Of a stretch of 64,000 nt of DNA, positions 27,393 to 35,387 are shown piece by piece. The DNA is from Croceicoccus sediminis (GTDB taxonomy: Bacteria > Pseudomonadota > Alphaproteobacteria > Sphingomonadales > Sphingomonadaceae): NCBI RefSeq assembly GCF_007570835.1, contig NZ_SUNC01000001.1:806001-870000 (forward strand), written 5' to 3'. Each line of letters begins with the position of its first letter. The stretch's first letter is position 1. Under the pieces are notes generated by a model, which did not search any database, was not told the DNA's origin, and saw only the letters and a program-made list of their open reading frames with translations. Made by a program: the position numbers and the translations under genes.

Positions 27393-27812
27393 TTACAGAA
27401 GCGCGTTGGCGAACCGCCCTCCCTTGGCACGCAGCCAGCGTGTCGTCGACGGCATCCACAGCAGGACCAGCGTCGCCGCGCCCATGAACATGACCAGCGC
27501 GAAGCGCAGGTAAGCCATGTCGTTCCCGGCAAAGCGGGAAAACTGGAACATCGCGCCCATCGGCACGAAGATCAGGAACCCGATGCACCCTGCCGAAAGC
27601 AGCAGCCACGACAGCGCCCAGCGCAGCCGCGTCACCGTCAGCACCGCTATCGCCACGGCTGTGAAATGAACCGCCGGATAGGGCCACATCTGTGAAGACG
27701 AGACCAGGATTCCCAGCGGGATCCCGATCAGGTAGATCAATTCCAGCGCGCACAAAGTGCAAGGCCGCTTTTCTTTCGCGCCCGAAACAGGCGCACCCTT
27801 TTCAAAGTTCAT
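27393..27812 (-). CDS. four-helix membrane protein, unknown
   Basis: A 139-residue protein with four hydrophobic segments after a short cytoplasmic N-terminus (ELIYLIGIPLGILVSSS, HFTAVAIAVLTV, WLLLSAGCIGFLIFVP and YLRFALVMFMGAATLVLLW). Cys residues in RPCTLCALE just before the first segment could bind metal or form a disulfide. No family was recognised. It lies between leuB and the DPM-GtrA gene on the same strand, with a G-rich stretch before its ATG. Confidence 0.65.
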   Translation of the reverse strand: MNFEKGAPVSGAKEKRPCTLCALELIYLIGIPLGILVSSSQMWPYPAVHFTAVAIAVLTVTRLRWALSWLLLSAGCIGFLIFVPMGAMFQFSRFAGNDMAYLRFALVMFMGAATLVLLWMPSTTRWLRAKGGRFANALL

Positions 27813-27847
27813 TAGGCCCCCCAGCCAGATGAATTTCAGTAATTATC

Positions 27848-28903
27848 TCAGAGGCGCGTTAAGATTGCGTCACCGATTTCGGCGCAATTCGAATCCCCAC
27901 CAAGATCGCCGCCCCGAATACCATCGGCCAGCGCCTTCGCAACTGCGTTCTCGACACGCTGGGCCAATTCTTCCTGTCCCAGCGAATGGCGCAGCAGTTC
28001 GGCCAGGCTGAGCACGGTGGCCATCGGGTTGGCGATGCCCTTGCCAGCGATGTCGGGCGCGCTGCCGTGAATCGGTTCGTAAAGGCCGAAGGTGCCATAT
28101 TCGGTCTTGCGCTCGCCCAAAGAGGCGCTGGCCAGAAGGCCGATCGAGCCGACACACATCGACGCCTGGTCCGACAGGATGTCGCCGAACAGGTTGCCGG
28201 TGACCACCACGTCGAACTGCCCCGGGTTCTTCACCAGCTGCATCGCCGCGTTGTCGACGTACATGTGGGTCAGTTCCACGTCGGGATAATCGGCGTGCGT
28301 TTCGATCACGACGTCGCGCCACAGCTGGCTGGTTTCCAGAACGTTGGCCTTGTCCACGCTGCACAGGCGGCCACGACGTTTTTGCGCGGCTTCGAAACCG
28401 GCGATGGCGATGCGGCGGACCTCGCCTTCGTCATAGGACATGATGTCATACCCTTCGCGCAGGCCCGCGTCGGTCTTGCGCATGCCCTTTTCGCCGAAAT
28501 AGACGTCGCCGTTCAACTCGCGCACGATCAACAGGTCGATCGCGCCCGCGATTTCCGGCTTCAGCGCGCTGGTGTGTTCCAGCCCTTCAAACACCTTGGC
28601 AGGGCGAAGATTGGCGAACAGGTTCAGTTCGCGGCGCAGGCCAAGGATCGCCTGTTCGGGGCGCAGATGACGTTCAAGGTGATCGCAATCGAAATCGCCG
28701 ACCGCGCCGAACAGGATCGCGTCCGCCTCGCGCGCGGCGACCAGCGTTTCTTCGGGCAGCGGGTGGCCGTGGCGCTTGTAGGCGATACCGCCGACATCGC
28801 CTTCGAGCAGCGAGACCTTCAGCGGCAGGGCTTCAAGAACGCGCAGGGCCTGTGCCGTGACTTCGGGACCGATACCGTCACCGGGGAATACCGCGATCTT
28901 CAT
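27848..28903 (-). CDS. leuB: 3-isopropylmalate dehydrogenase
   Basis: Leucine-biosynthesis enzyme that oxidises and decarboxylates 3-isopropylmalate with NAD+, 351 residues. It opens [20 protein letters not shown]. The substrate-binding region [15 protein letters not shown], the metal/catalytic segment [29 protein letters not shown] and the NAD site [20 protein letters not shown] are all present. It follows recO by 37 bp. The other leu genes are not in the window. Confidence 0.96.
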   Translation of the reverse strand: MKIAVFPGDGIGPEVTAQALRVLEALPLKVSLLEGDVGGIAYKRHGHPLPEETLVAAREADAILFGAVGDFDCDHLERHLRPEQAILGLRRELNLFANLRPAKVFEGLEHTSALKPEIAGAIDLLIVRELNGDVYFGEKGMRKTDAGLREGYDIMSYDEGEVRRIAIAGFEAAQKRRGRLCSVDKANVLETSQLWRDVVIETHADYPDVELTHMYVDNAAMQLVKNPGQFDVVVTGNLFGDILSDQASMCVGSIGLLASASLGERKTEYGTFGLYEPIHGSAPDIAGKGIANPMATVLSLAELLRHSLGQEELAQRVENAVAKALADGIRGGDLGGDSNCAEIGDAILTRL

Positions 28904-28940
28904 GCCTGATGCCTTTCGATTTTCCTGTGACGCAGCAGGC

Positions 28941-29549
28941 TCATCCGCCGGAGATCCGTGCCAGCCGCTGCATCATGACTTCGCGCGCGCCCATAACATT
29001 CGTGCGGCGATCTGCAAGCAGCCTGCGGGATAATTGCCTTCCCGTCGCATCCATGATCGCAAGAATTACGTCCCAGTCCTGCGCTTGCGGAGGCATCTCT
29101 CCGCCACCGAAACCCAGTTCGCGCAGCATCAGAATCTCATACTTGGCCATGGCCAGCGCCCACATCCGCGCCGACGGCGCATTGCAGATCGCATCGAGCA
29201 GACCCGACAAGGCATCGTGCAACGAAGGATAGGGATTGTGTTCGGGCAGCACTGTTGCAGCCAGCGTCGTCGCCCAACCGATCGCGGACGCGGGCAAAGG
29301 CTCGGTCAGCCAAGGCCCGCGACTGGTGACGAGTTCGAGTTTCAGGAACGGCAACTGGCTTGCCGAACGCGCGCGAAGATCCGCCTCCACCACGTTACCG
29401 GGAATAAGAACGGGCCGCATCTGCCTGCCCCTCCCGCCCGCGACATAGCCCGCCAGCATCCCGAATTCGTGCGTGAACACCCGAGCGATGGCCGCGGTTT
29501 CGCCATGGGCACGGCTGGCACAGACAATGGCGGGGGCGCGGATTTCCAT
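28941..29549 (-). CDS. recO: DNA repair protein RecO
   Basis: RecO acts with RecR and RecF to load RecA on SSB-coated gaps. It has 202 residues from [20 protein letters not shown]; the upstream in-frame ATG at 29606 overlaps duplicated non-coding sequence and is rejected. The N-terminal OB fold ([32 protein letters not shown]) and the helical C-terminal half are recognisable. The four-Cys zinc motif of many RecO proteins is missing: after [14 protein letters not shown] there is no Cys. It lies upstream of leuB. Confidence 0.87.
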   Translation of the reverse strand: MEIRAPAIVCASRAHGETAAIARVFTHEFGMLAGYVAGGRGRQMRPVLIPGNVVEADLRARSASQLPFLKLELVTSRGPWLTEPLPASAIGWATTLAATVLPEHNPYPSLHDALSGLLDAICNAPSARMWALAMAKYEILMLRELGFGGGEMPPQAQDWDVILAIMDATGRQLSRRLLADRRTNVMGAREVMMQRLARISGG

Positions 29550-29562
29550 CAGACATGGATGT

Positions 29563-29595
29563 GGCGAGCATAACCGCAGCTGGCAAGCATGCAGG
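29563..29595. repeat. 33-bp repeat, copy 1 (copy 2 at 31475-31507)
   Basis: A 33-bp block beginning GGCGAGCATAA and ending GCAGG occurs upstream of paralogue 1 and again at 31475-31507 upstream of paralogue 3, matching at 27 of 33 positions with no gap. It supports segmental duplication of the gene plus its upstream DNA. Confidence 0.65.
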
Positions 29596-29598
29596 TGT

Positions 29599-29627
29599 TT
29601 GACCATTGGCGCGGCGTTCCCCTAACC
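29599..29627 (+). promoter_or_regulatory. promoter of secreted paralogue 1, predicted leaderless
   Basis: TTGACC (29599-29604), 17 nt, then CTAACC (29622-29627), then 7 nt to the ATG at 29635. Transcription would begin at or next to the start codon. There is no SD. Exactly the same geometry precedes paralogue 2. Confidence 0.6.
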
Positions 29628-29634
29628 TGCTGCC

Positions 29635-30477
29635 ATGAAGAAGCTTTTCATGAGGGCCGGACTTCTCTCCCTGGCCGTGTCGCAACCTGCCTTCGCTGCG
29701 GACGCTCCTATCGCCTTTGAGCCGTCTGCCCCATGGGCCGTCGACTATCGCGACAATAGCTGCGCGCTCTCACGCGTTTTCATAAGCGAAGCTGGACCGA
29801 TCGCTTTCCAGATCGAGGCTTTCGATCAGGGATCGAACGTCAACGTACGACTGGTAGGCAGTCCCATAAAGGATGTCGGCCCATCGGTTGAAGTGCGCTG
29901 GCGCAAAGATGGACCGGGCCACGAGATGAATTTCCTCTTCCCGACACAAAGCCCAGACGGCATCCGTGGTTTTTTCGCAATGACCTCCATCTGGTCGGCT
30001 TACCTCGAAGGACGAAAGGACGATGGCCCCTTCAAACTGGATACCATCGGAGACGCCGAAGAAATCCAGTTCGGGGGCAAACTTGATCCGGTTGTGACCC
30101 TGAAAACCGGCCCGATGGCACCGGCGCTCGATGCACTCAAGAAATGCACCGATGATCTGGTGGCATCGTGGGACCTCGACCCACAGGTGCAGCGCAAACT
30201 GTCGCGCGACGCGGAATCGAAAGGCATTTCACTCACGACGCCGCTGGTCAAAGCATCCGGACACCCGGCTGGCGTGCCTTCGCCCATCAGGGTGCTGATC
30301 GGTGAGAACGGACGGGTGACGGATTGCAAGATCCTCTCCGATTTCCTGAGCCAGAAGGAAAGCGAACGCGTGTGCAGCCAGATCAAGCGGCAGGCTCGCT
30401 TTTCACCTGCGCTGGACGAGGCAGGTGAGCCGGTCGCGACCTATCACGTGGAAATCGGGATGAAATTTCGCGGTTGA
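29635..30477 (+). CDS. secreted two-domain protein, tandem paralogue 1
   Basis: A 280-residue exported protein. The signal peptide MKKLFMRAGLLSLAVSQPAFA is cleaved at about residue 21. The N-terminal module carries W34, D37-Y38 and S42-C43 in the pattern W-x-x-D-Y-x-x-[ND]-S-C-x-L shared with the next two genes. A middle segment ends in a helix with ALDALKKCTDDL. The C-terminal ~80 residues resemble a TonB C-terminal domain (IRVLIGENGRVTDCKILSDF and CSQIKRQARFSPALDEAGEP), with two Cys that could pair. There is no TM anchor or Pro-rich spacer, so it is not an ordinary TonB. No named family was recognised. Confidence 0.7.
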   Translation: MKKLFMRAGLLSLAVSQPAFAADAPIAFEPSAPWAVDYRDNSCALSRVFISEAGPIAFQIEAFDQGSNVNVRLVGSPIKDVGPSVEVRWRKDGPGHEMNFLFPTQSPDGIRGFFAMTSIWSAYLEGRKDDGPFKLDTIGDAEEIQFGGKLDPVVTLKTGPMAPALDALKKCTDDLVASWDLDPQVQRKLSRDAESKGISLTTPLVKASGHPAGVPSPIRVLIGENGRVTDCKILSDFLSQKESERVCSQIKRQARFSPALDEAGEPVATYHVEIGMKFRG

Positions 30478-30542
30478 GAGGCGGCAGTTTTCGGACACGT
30501 CGCCACTGTCCGATCAAGTAAAGCGCGCGAAAGGGCAAGCGT

Positions 30543-30571
30543 TTGACTTTTAAAGAAACTTCTACCTAACC
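30543..30571 (+). promoter_or_regulatory. promoter of secreted paralogue 2, predicted leaderless
   Basis: TTGACT (30543-30548), 17 nt, CTAACC (30566-30571), 7 nt, ATG at 30579. The last 14 nt before the ATG nearly equal those of paralogue 1. The gene has no SD. Confidence 0.6.
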
Positions 30572-30578
30572 TGCCGCA

Positions 30579-31469
30579 ATGAAGAAGTTGCTTATTGGGG
30601 CCGGGCTTCTCTCCCTGGCCGTGTCGCATCCTGCCTTTGCCGAAGACCAGCCGGTGACTCTGGAAAAGAGTTCACCGTGGGTGATGGATTACGCCGAAGA
30701 CAGTTGCAAACTGCGCGCCGCCTTCAAAAGTGACGCAGGAGATGACCAGGAAAAACCTTATGTCCTGGAATTCCAGCAATACGGCCCAGGCGCTGATTTC
30801 GACGTTATGGTGTACGGCAAGGGATTGAAGCTGAGGGACGATGGCAAGTTCACGATGCGATGGAGCGATGACGCGCCGGACCAGGAATTGCAGGCGATGT
30901 CGCTCATCGAGGTCGATGGTCAGAAAGGCTTCGTTTTTAAAAGCACTTTAATCGACCCTGACATCAAGGAAAGTGAGACTGCTCCCGCATTAATTACAGA
31001 ATTGTCGCAAGCTGCCGAGACGAAAGTCGATGGGCTCTACTTGCTCAAGGGGCCCAGATCGAAGGTCTTCTTCAAAACTGGCAACTTGCGCGCCGCCTTC
31101 GACGCGATGCGGACATGCACCGACGAACTGACCCAGCACTGGGGTCTCGACGCCGCGGCCTACAAGGCACGCACCCGCAGCCCAAAGCCGATCGATTACG
31201 AGAAATGGACGAAGCGTTTTTTTGAACTTTTCTTCAGGCGCCAAGAAAAGGGTACTTTTGCCAGGTTTCACAACCGGGTCCGTCTCATGATCGACGAGAC
31301 CGGCGCGGTCTCGTCGTGCCATTCGCAGTTCAGGATCGAGCCTGAGGAGCTGATGGAGGAGTCGTGCCAGCTGCTCAAGAAAGTCGCCCGGTTCGAGCCG
31401 GCATTGGGCAGTGACGGCTTGCCGATAAAGGGGGTTTATCAATTGACGGTTTTCGCATTTCAGGATTGA
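30579..31469 (+). CDS. secreted two-domain protein, tandem paralogue 2
   Basis: A 296-residue homologue of the preceding gene. The signal peptide MKKLLIGAGLLSLAVSHPAF is nearly identical to copy 1, followed by SSPWVMDYAEDSCKL with W34 and C43 at the same residue numbers. A middle helix holds AAFDAMRTCTDEL. The C-terminal TonB-like domain (VRLMIDETGAVSSCHSQFRI and SCQLLKKVARFEPALGSDGL) keeps both Cys. A basic insert (KWTKRFFELFFRRQEKGTFA) before the C-domain is absent from copy 1 but has a counterpart in copy 3. The conserved layout implies a periplasmic or secreted role; function unknown. Confidence 0.7.
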   Translation: MKKLLIGAGLLSLAVSHPAFAEDQPVTLEKSSPWVMDYAEDSCKLRAAFKSDAGDDQEKPYVLEFQQYGPGADFDVMVYGKGLKLRDDGKFTMRWSDDAPDQELQAMSLIEVDGQKGFVFKSTLIDPDIKESETAPALITELSQAAETKVDGLYLLKGPRSKVFFKTGNLRAAFDAMRTCTDELTQHWGLDAAAYKARTRSPKPIDYEKWTKRFFELFFRRQEKGTFARFHNRVRLMIDETGAVSSCHSQFRIEPEELMEESCQLLKKVARFEPALGSDGLPIKGVYQLTVFAFQD

Positions 31470-31474
31470 TTCGG

Positions 31475-31507
31475 GGCGAGCATAAGCGCGGCCGGGAAGC
31501 GCGCAGG
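31475..31507. repeat. 33-bp repeat, copy 2 (copy 1 at 29563-29595)
   Basis: Second copy of the duplicated block, 6 bp after the stop of paralogue 2 and 127 bp before paralogue 3. The spacer to paralogue 3 is longer than that of copies 1 and 2 and lacks their promoter geometry. Confidence 0.65.
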
Positions 31508-31633
31508 CGAGAATCGCGTGTTTCACGTTTTGAATTGGGAGCCCGTCGGCATTCTGCCGTTTACCCCTCGGGGGTAATGCATGGTCTATGAGGGGCAAGG
31601 CAATGCGCCCGATCGCGCGCCGAGTGTTCGAAA

Positions 31634-32527
31634 ATGAGGAAGCTAACTGTAATGAATTGCAAGGCATTTGCTGCGGCGTGGGGAATGGTCGCGATTGGGA
31701 TGGCCACCACAGCCTCCGCAGAACCGGTGAAGCTCCAGAAATCGTCGGCCTGGGTCATGGACTATGCCGAAAACAGCTGCAGGCTTTGGGCCACCTTCGG
31801 GGAAGGCGATCAGAAGTCGACGCTGGAACTGGCTGCACCGACTTCGCTCAAGGCGGGCTTTGACGTGCTGGTCTATCCCAGCAAACTTGGTGCCAAAGGC
31901 CTCAAGTTCCGGTGGTCTGAGACGGCTGAACCCCAGAAGGCAGGCCATGTCAAACCGATTGAGTTTGAAATCGGAAAGGGCCTGATGTTCGAAGCCGGCC
32001 TCGGTCATAACGCTGCTGGATTGACCGATAATCCTTCTGCGGAAAATTATCGGAACGAGGCCGAGCGAAAGGCAGTCGAAGCAGGCGTCGAGGGTTTGTT
32101 TCTTACCGATGAAAGCGACCAGGAAATCGCCTACATGACCGGTAGTTTGAGGGCACCTCTCAACGCGTTGCGTTCTTGCCTCGACAACCTTTTGACTGAG
32201 ATGGGGGTCGACCCCGTCGCACTACGAAAAAGTTCCCGCCCTGCCGCCTTGGCCGACGAGGAGGAATGGTTGCGCGATGTGTTCAACGACTATCCGTCGG
32301 AGGCAATCCGCAACCCCCAGCAGGGAACGGTCTGGTTCATGATCGTGGTCGACGAAAATGGAAAACCGGCGCAGTGCCGGATCACACGCAATCTGGCGGG
32401 AGAGATTTTTTCGGATCATACCTGCAGGAAATGGCGTCGGCACGCGAAATTCACGCCTGCGCTTGACGCAGAAGGCAATCCAATCACCGGCGTTTTCTTT
32501 ACAGCGATGACCTACGGGCTCCATTGA
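31634..32527 (+). CDS. secreted two-domain protein, tandem paralogue 3
   Basis: The third, most diverged paralogue, 297 residues. A longer signal peptide ends around ATTASA (residue 29). The signature SSAWVMDYAENSCRLW is present (W40, C49). The middle helix is APLNALRSCLDNL, followed by an acidic-basic stretch (DEEEWLRDVFNDYPSEAIRN). The C-terminal domain has VWFMIVVDENGKPAQCRITR and TCRKWRRHAKFTPALDAEGN with both Cys. An alternative ATG at 31652 would shorten the signal peptide. Upstream sequence lacks the TTGAC-N17-CTAACC promoter of the other two. Confidence 0.68.
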   Translation: MRKLTVMNCKAFAAAWGMVAIGMATTASAEPVKLQKSSAWVMDYAENSCRLWATFGEGDQKSTLELAAPTSLKAGFDVLVYPSKLGAKGLKFRWSETAEPQKAGHVKPIEFEIGKGLMFEAGLGHNAAGLTDNPSAENYRNEAERKAVEAGVEGLFLTDESDQEIAYMTGSLRAPLNALRSCLDNLLTEMGVDPVALRKSSRPAALADEEEWLRDVFNDYPSEAIRNPQQGTVWFMIVVDENGKPAQCRITRNLAGEIFSDHTCRKWRRHAKFTPALDAEGNPITGVFFTAMTYGLH

Positions 32528-32537
32528 GGCCGTAGTC

Positions 32538-32846
32538 TCAGCCCTCCGGCGCGTCCTTCTTAGCCGGGGTCTTGCGCGCAGCAGCCTTGGTCGAGGCGGC
32601 GCGCAGGACTTCTGCCTCCAGCGTCGCGATGCGGGCGGCGAGCGCGTCGTTTTCTTCCCGTGCCTTCACGGCCATTTCCTTCACCGCCTCGAATTCCTCG
32701 CGGCTGACGAAGTCCATGCCGCCCAGCGCTTCCTTGAAGCGTTCGCGGGCGGCTTCGGCCGATTCCTGCGCCATACCGGCAAACGTGCCGGCGGCTGCGG
32801 TGAACATGCGGGTTAAGTCCGAGATACGGGGATTGTCGCTCTGCAT
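32538..32846 (-). CDS. ubiK: accessory factor UbiK family protein
   Basis: BMFP/YqiC-type protein of 102 residues that assists aerobic ubiquinone synthesis by binding UbiJ and lipids in E. coli. The start MQSDNPRISDLTRMFTAAAG was chosen at the family N-terminus; upstream codons overlap tspO. A long amphipathic helix and coiled coil follow (SREEFEAVKEMAVKAREENDALAARIATLE). The C-terminal tail is Ala/Lys-rich (AARKTPAKKDAPEG). It lies 26 bp after tspO. Confidence 0.85.
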   Translation of the reverse strand: MQSDNPRISDLTRMFTAAAGTFAGMAQESAEAARERFKEALGGMDFVSREEFEAVKEMAVKAREENDALAARIATLEAEVLRAASTKAAARKTPAKKDAPEG

Positions 32847-32872
32847 GGTGCCTATGTGGCCTCGATATCCGC

Positions 32873-33376
32873 TCAGTTCAACTGCCAGAATCGCAGGTTC
32901 AGCACCGCGGCAAAACAGATCCACGCAAGGTAGGGGACCAGCAGCAGCATCGCGGTCCGGCTGATGCGGGCGAAATAGGCCATTGTCGCCAGGACCAGCA
33001 CGATGAGCAGGACGATCCAGAAGAACGCAAACGCGATCAGGTGCGCGCCGAAGAAAATCGGCGACCACAGGACGTTGACCACCAGCTGCACGGCGAAAAG
33101 CGTCACGGCGAACCGCTTGAACGGCGTAGGCGGTGCGGCCAGCACGAAGGCCAGCGCGAAGCCCATCAGGACATAGAGTATCGTCCAGACGACGCCGAAC
33201 AGATAGGACGGCGGATTGATCTCCGGCTTCACCAGCGCGGCGAACCAGGCCCCATCACCGCCCGAGCCCGAAGCCCAGCCTGACAGGATGCCCAGCACGA
33301 CGACTAGAGGAACGGTCAGGAAAGCCCACTTGAGAACCGAGCGGGAGGTGTCGGGGGATGCAGTCTTGGTGTCCAT
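32873..33376 (-). CDS. tspO: TspO/MBR family membrane protein
   Basis: Five-helix membrane protein of 167 residues from MDTKTASPDTSRSVLKWAFL. The family hallmark PPSYLFGVVWTILYVLMGFALA sits in helix II and NVLWSPIFFGAHLIAFAFFW in helices III-IV. TspO binds porphyrins and steroids and represses photopigment genes in Rhodobacter; its role in this organism is open. The start was chosen at the beginning of the cytoplasmic N-terminus; the frame is open upstream into the tlyA spacer. Confidence 0.92.
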   Translation of the reverse strand: MDTKTASPDTSRSVLKWAFLTVPLVVVLGILSGWASGSGGDGAWFAALVKPEINPPSYLFGVVWTILYVLMGFALAFVLAAPPTPFKRFAVTLFAVQLVVNVLWSPIFFGAHLIAFAFFWIVLLIVLVLATMAYFARISRTAMLLLVPYLAWICFAAVLNLRFWQLN

Positions 33377-33425
33377 AGCGGTGAAACGCGCGAGATATGC
33401 GACGCGTTCCTGCCCTGCCGCCGGA

Positions 33426-34187
33426 TCAGCCGATGTTTTCCGCCCAGACGAGAAATTCGACATTCCCCTCGGGCCCGGTGATCGGGCTGGTCGTCAGGCC
33501 CTTCACGGTCCAGCCGATGCCTTCAAGCCATTCGGTCACTTCGCCGCAAACCCGTTCGTGCAGCGCCGGATCGCGCACGACTCCGCCCTTGCCAACCTCA
33601 CCCCGGCCGACCTCGAACTGCGGCTTTATCAATGCGACCAGCACTGCGCCCGGCACGGCGAGCGCGAGCGGCACTTCCAGCACCTTGGCAAGTCCGATGA
33701 AGCTGGCGTCGCAGACGACCCAATTGCAGGGCCGGTCGATGTGGTCGGGCGTCAGGATGCGCGCGCTGGTCTGTTCCAGCACGGTCACGCGATCGTCCTG
33801 GCGCAGCTTCCACGCCAGCTGGTTCGTGCCCGAATCGACCGCGAAGACATGATGCGCCCCCTTTTGCAGCAGGACGTCGGTGAACCCGCCGGTCGAACTG
33901 CCGATGTCCATCGCGGTCGCACCTTCGGGGTCGAGGCCGAATTCGTCGATGGCGTGGGCCAGCTTGATGCCGCCCCGGCTGACCCACGGGTGGTCGCGTC
34001 CGCGCACTTCCAGCGGCGCGTCGGCAGGAAGCTGCTGCCCGGCCTTGGCGATCTTCACCTCTGCGCTGAACACTGTGCCCGCCATGATCAGCGCCTGTGC
34101 GCGGCTGCGGCTTTCCACGAGCCCGCGTTCGACCAGCATCTGGTCCACGCGTTGCTTCTTGGGCTTGTTTGCAGGAGGCGTCATCAT
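33426..34187 (-). CDS. tlyA: TlyA-family rRNA methyltransferase
   Basis: An N-terminal S4 RNA-binding domain (QRVDQMLVERGLVESRSRAQ) is followed by an FtsJ-like SAM methyltransferase domain with AMDIGSSTGGFTDVLLQKGA (SAM motif I) and VVCDASFIGLAKVL. TlyA enzymes 2'-O-methylate cytidines of 16S and/or 23S rRNA, and loss gives capreomycin resistance in mycobacteria; some relatives were annotated as haemolysins. It has 253 residues from MMTPPANKPKKQRV; the second ATG at 34184 is equally possible. It is divergent from the lipoprotein gene. Confidence 0.93.
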   Translation of the reverse strand: MMTPPANKPKKQRVDQMLVERGLVESRSRAQALIMAGTVFSAEVKIAKAGQQLPADAPLEVRGRDHPWVSRGGIKLAHAIDEFGLDPEGATAMDIGSSTGGFTDVLLQKGAHHVFAVDSGTNQLAWKLRQDDRVTVLEQTSARILTPDHIDRPCNWVVCDASFIGLAKVLEVPLALAVPGAVLVALIKPQFEVGRGEVGKGGVVRDPALHERVCGEVTEWLEGIGWTVKGLTTSPITGPEGNVEFLVWAENIG

Positions 34188-34328
34188 CGAACGGGCGAAA
34201 AGGAAAACCGGTTTGGCGTCAAGGGGCTTGAGTGCAAGGCCAGCCCTTCGCATAACGCGCGCATGACGCCAAGCGATGACGTGCCCGCCCTTCCCGCAAC
34301 CCAGCGCCGACAGCAGGCCGTGAAGGCC

Positions 34329-34883
34329 ATGCGCCGTACGTGGCTGCTCATGGGCTCCGCCGTTGCGGCGACCGGACTTGGCCTCGCCTCGTGCGTGCCG
34401 CCCGCGCCTGAACCTGTTTCAGCCCCGCCGCCAGCCCCCGCACCGACGCCCACTCCTACCCCGACTCCGCCGCCCGTGGCGCAGACCCCTTCCGGCTGGC
34501 TGGACGCACCGCTGACGCCCGGAGACTGGCAATACGTTTCGAGCGGCACCGCGACTCGCGCCGTTTTCGGCGAGGCGAACCGCGACGCCAGCTTCATCAT
34601 CGCGTGCGAACCGGCGAATCGTCAGGTCAAGCTGTGGCGCGCGGGCACGAATCCGCGCGCGACGTCGATGCACGTCACTTCGACCGAGGCGGACCGCACT
34701 TTGCCCGCTGGCGCAGTCACTGGTGCGAACGACTTTACCGTCGCGACTTTGCAACCCTACGACCCGATTCTCGACGCGATGATCTTCAGCCGCGGGCGCA
34801 TCGCGGTACAGGTTCCGGGCCTTGCCGCGCTCTACCTGCCGAGCTGGCCAGAAATTGCCCGCGTGGTCGAGGATTGCCGCTAG
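34329..34883 (+). CDS. proline-rich lipoprotein, unknown
   Basis: A 184-residue predicted lipoprotein. From MRRTWLLMGSAVAATGLGLA the lipobox LASC follows, with Cys as the first mature residue (about 22). A Pro-rich stretch with repeating PT pairs comes next (about residues 25-50), then a compact soluble domain (GWLDAPLTPGDWQYVSSGTA to the end). An earlier in-frame ATG at 34263 would add 22 residues before the signal sequence; the later start is preferred because it gives a normal signal peptide. The domain is not recognised. It is divergent from tlyA. Confidence 0.68.
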   Translation: MRRTWLLMGSAVAATGLGLASCVPPAPEPVSAPPPAPAPTPTPTPTPPPVAQTPSGWLDAPLTPGDWQYVSSGTATRAVFGEANRDASFIIACEPANRQVKLWRAGTNPRATSMHVTSTEADRTLPAGAVTGANDFTVATLQPYDPILDAMIFSRGRIAVQVPGLAALYLPSWPEIARVVEDCR

Positions 34884-34963
34884 ACGCGGGCCACCGAAAA
34901 GACGGCTGTGGATAGTTGCGCTGTGCCCTTCGGGGCGGGCGGCGACAGCGTGGTGCTAGAGAG

Positions 34964-35045
34964 CTTCGGGAGCGTGAGACGCAAGTTGCCTTGCACGAAC
35001 AAACCTTGCTTAATCAAAGGTTTGTCGCATGACAAAGTCCCGAAG
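34964..35045 (+). ncRNA. branched inverted-repeat structure, candidate structured RNA
   Basis: The outer stem is CTTCGGGA (34964-34971) with TCCCGAAG (35038-35045). Inside are hairpin A, GCAAG/CTTGC (34981-34994), and hairpin B, ACAAACCTT/AAGGTTTGT (34999-35025), together a three-way junction. The right arm of B can instead pair with the next bases, TTTGTC (35021-35026) with GACAAA (35031-35036), so two exclusive folds are possible. The stems are perfect. The strand and transcription are unproven. Confidence 0.4.
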
Positions 35046-35068
35046 TGATCGATTATGACAGTGAATAA

Positions 35069-35094
35069 GTTTCACGCAAGACTTGTTGTGAAAC
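35069..35094. other. 7-bp perfect hairpin
   Basis: GTTTCAC (35069-35075) and GTGAAAC (35088-35094) flank a 12-nt loop, close after the branched structure. No T-run follows on the plus strand. It may belong to the same transcript or be a protein-binding site. Confidence 0.4.
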
Positions 35095-35204
35095 GCCAAA
35101 AAAGTACTCTCTCGAATCAAGGACGGAGCGGAACGGCGATAGCCACGGCGCAAGGCCCAGGATCGCACGGATACACCGCCCCGCCCCGCCGCTCGCAGGC
35201 TAAC

Positions 35205-35232
35205 TTGGGGGCTTGCGGTACGCGGTTAATCT
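35205..35232 (+). promoter_or_regulatory. tentative promoter for the 18-codon ORF
   Basis: TTGGGG (35205-35210) and TAATCT (35227-35232) are separated by 16 nt. A transcript would start near 35239, only a few nucleotides before the long SD. Both boxes are weak matches, so this is tentative. Confidence 0.3.
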
Positions 35233-35245
35233 TGGCCCCGGCGCG

Positions 35246-35259
35246 AAAGGAGGTGATCC
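35246..35259 (+). promoter_or_regulatory. 14-nt perfect Shine-Dalgarno (full anti-SD complement)
   Basis: AAAGGAGGTGATCC is the exact complement of the conserved 3' end of bacterial 16S rRNA (GGATCACCTCCTTT) over 14 nt. Ordinary SDs match 4-7. The GGAGG core ends 7 nt before the ATG at 35261, ideal spacing. Confidence 0.8.
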
Positions 35260-35260
35260 G

Positions 35261-35317
35261 ATGTCTCATGGTTCAGCAGAGAGGTCGGTGAAGTCCACTA
35301 CGAGGCATTATCGCTAA
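35261..35317 (+). CDS. 18-codon ORF with very strong ribosome-binding site
   Basis: ATG to TAA encodes MSHGSAERSVKSTTRHYR, a hydrophilic basic peptide (three Arg, one Lys, two His, one Glu). There is no signal or membrane segment. The exceptional SD in front is the main evidence that it is translated; a 57-nt frame alone would be worthless. An intrinsic terminator follows 70 bp later, so a transcript of about 190-200 nt carrying little else is predicted. The peptide may matter, or the RNA may act through its ribosome binding. No similar peptide is recognised. Confidence 0.5.
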   Translation: MSHGSAERSVKSTTRHYR

Positions 35318-35387
35318 TCCGCCCCCTCCTGGGGTGTGAAGCGATAGAGGTTTCGTCAGGGCGGCACTTCCGGCCGCTGACCATGCG

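Noticed and set aside
35246-35259. Minus-strand GGATCACCTCCTTT as the 3' end of a 16S rRNA gene
   Set aside because: The adjacent bases do not match the 16S helix 45 region; only the anti-SD tail is shared. It is better read as a plus-strand SD.
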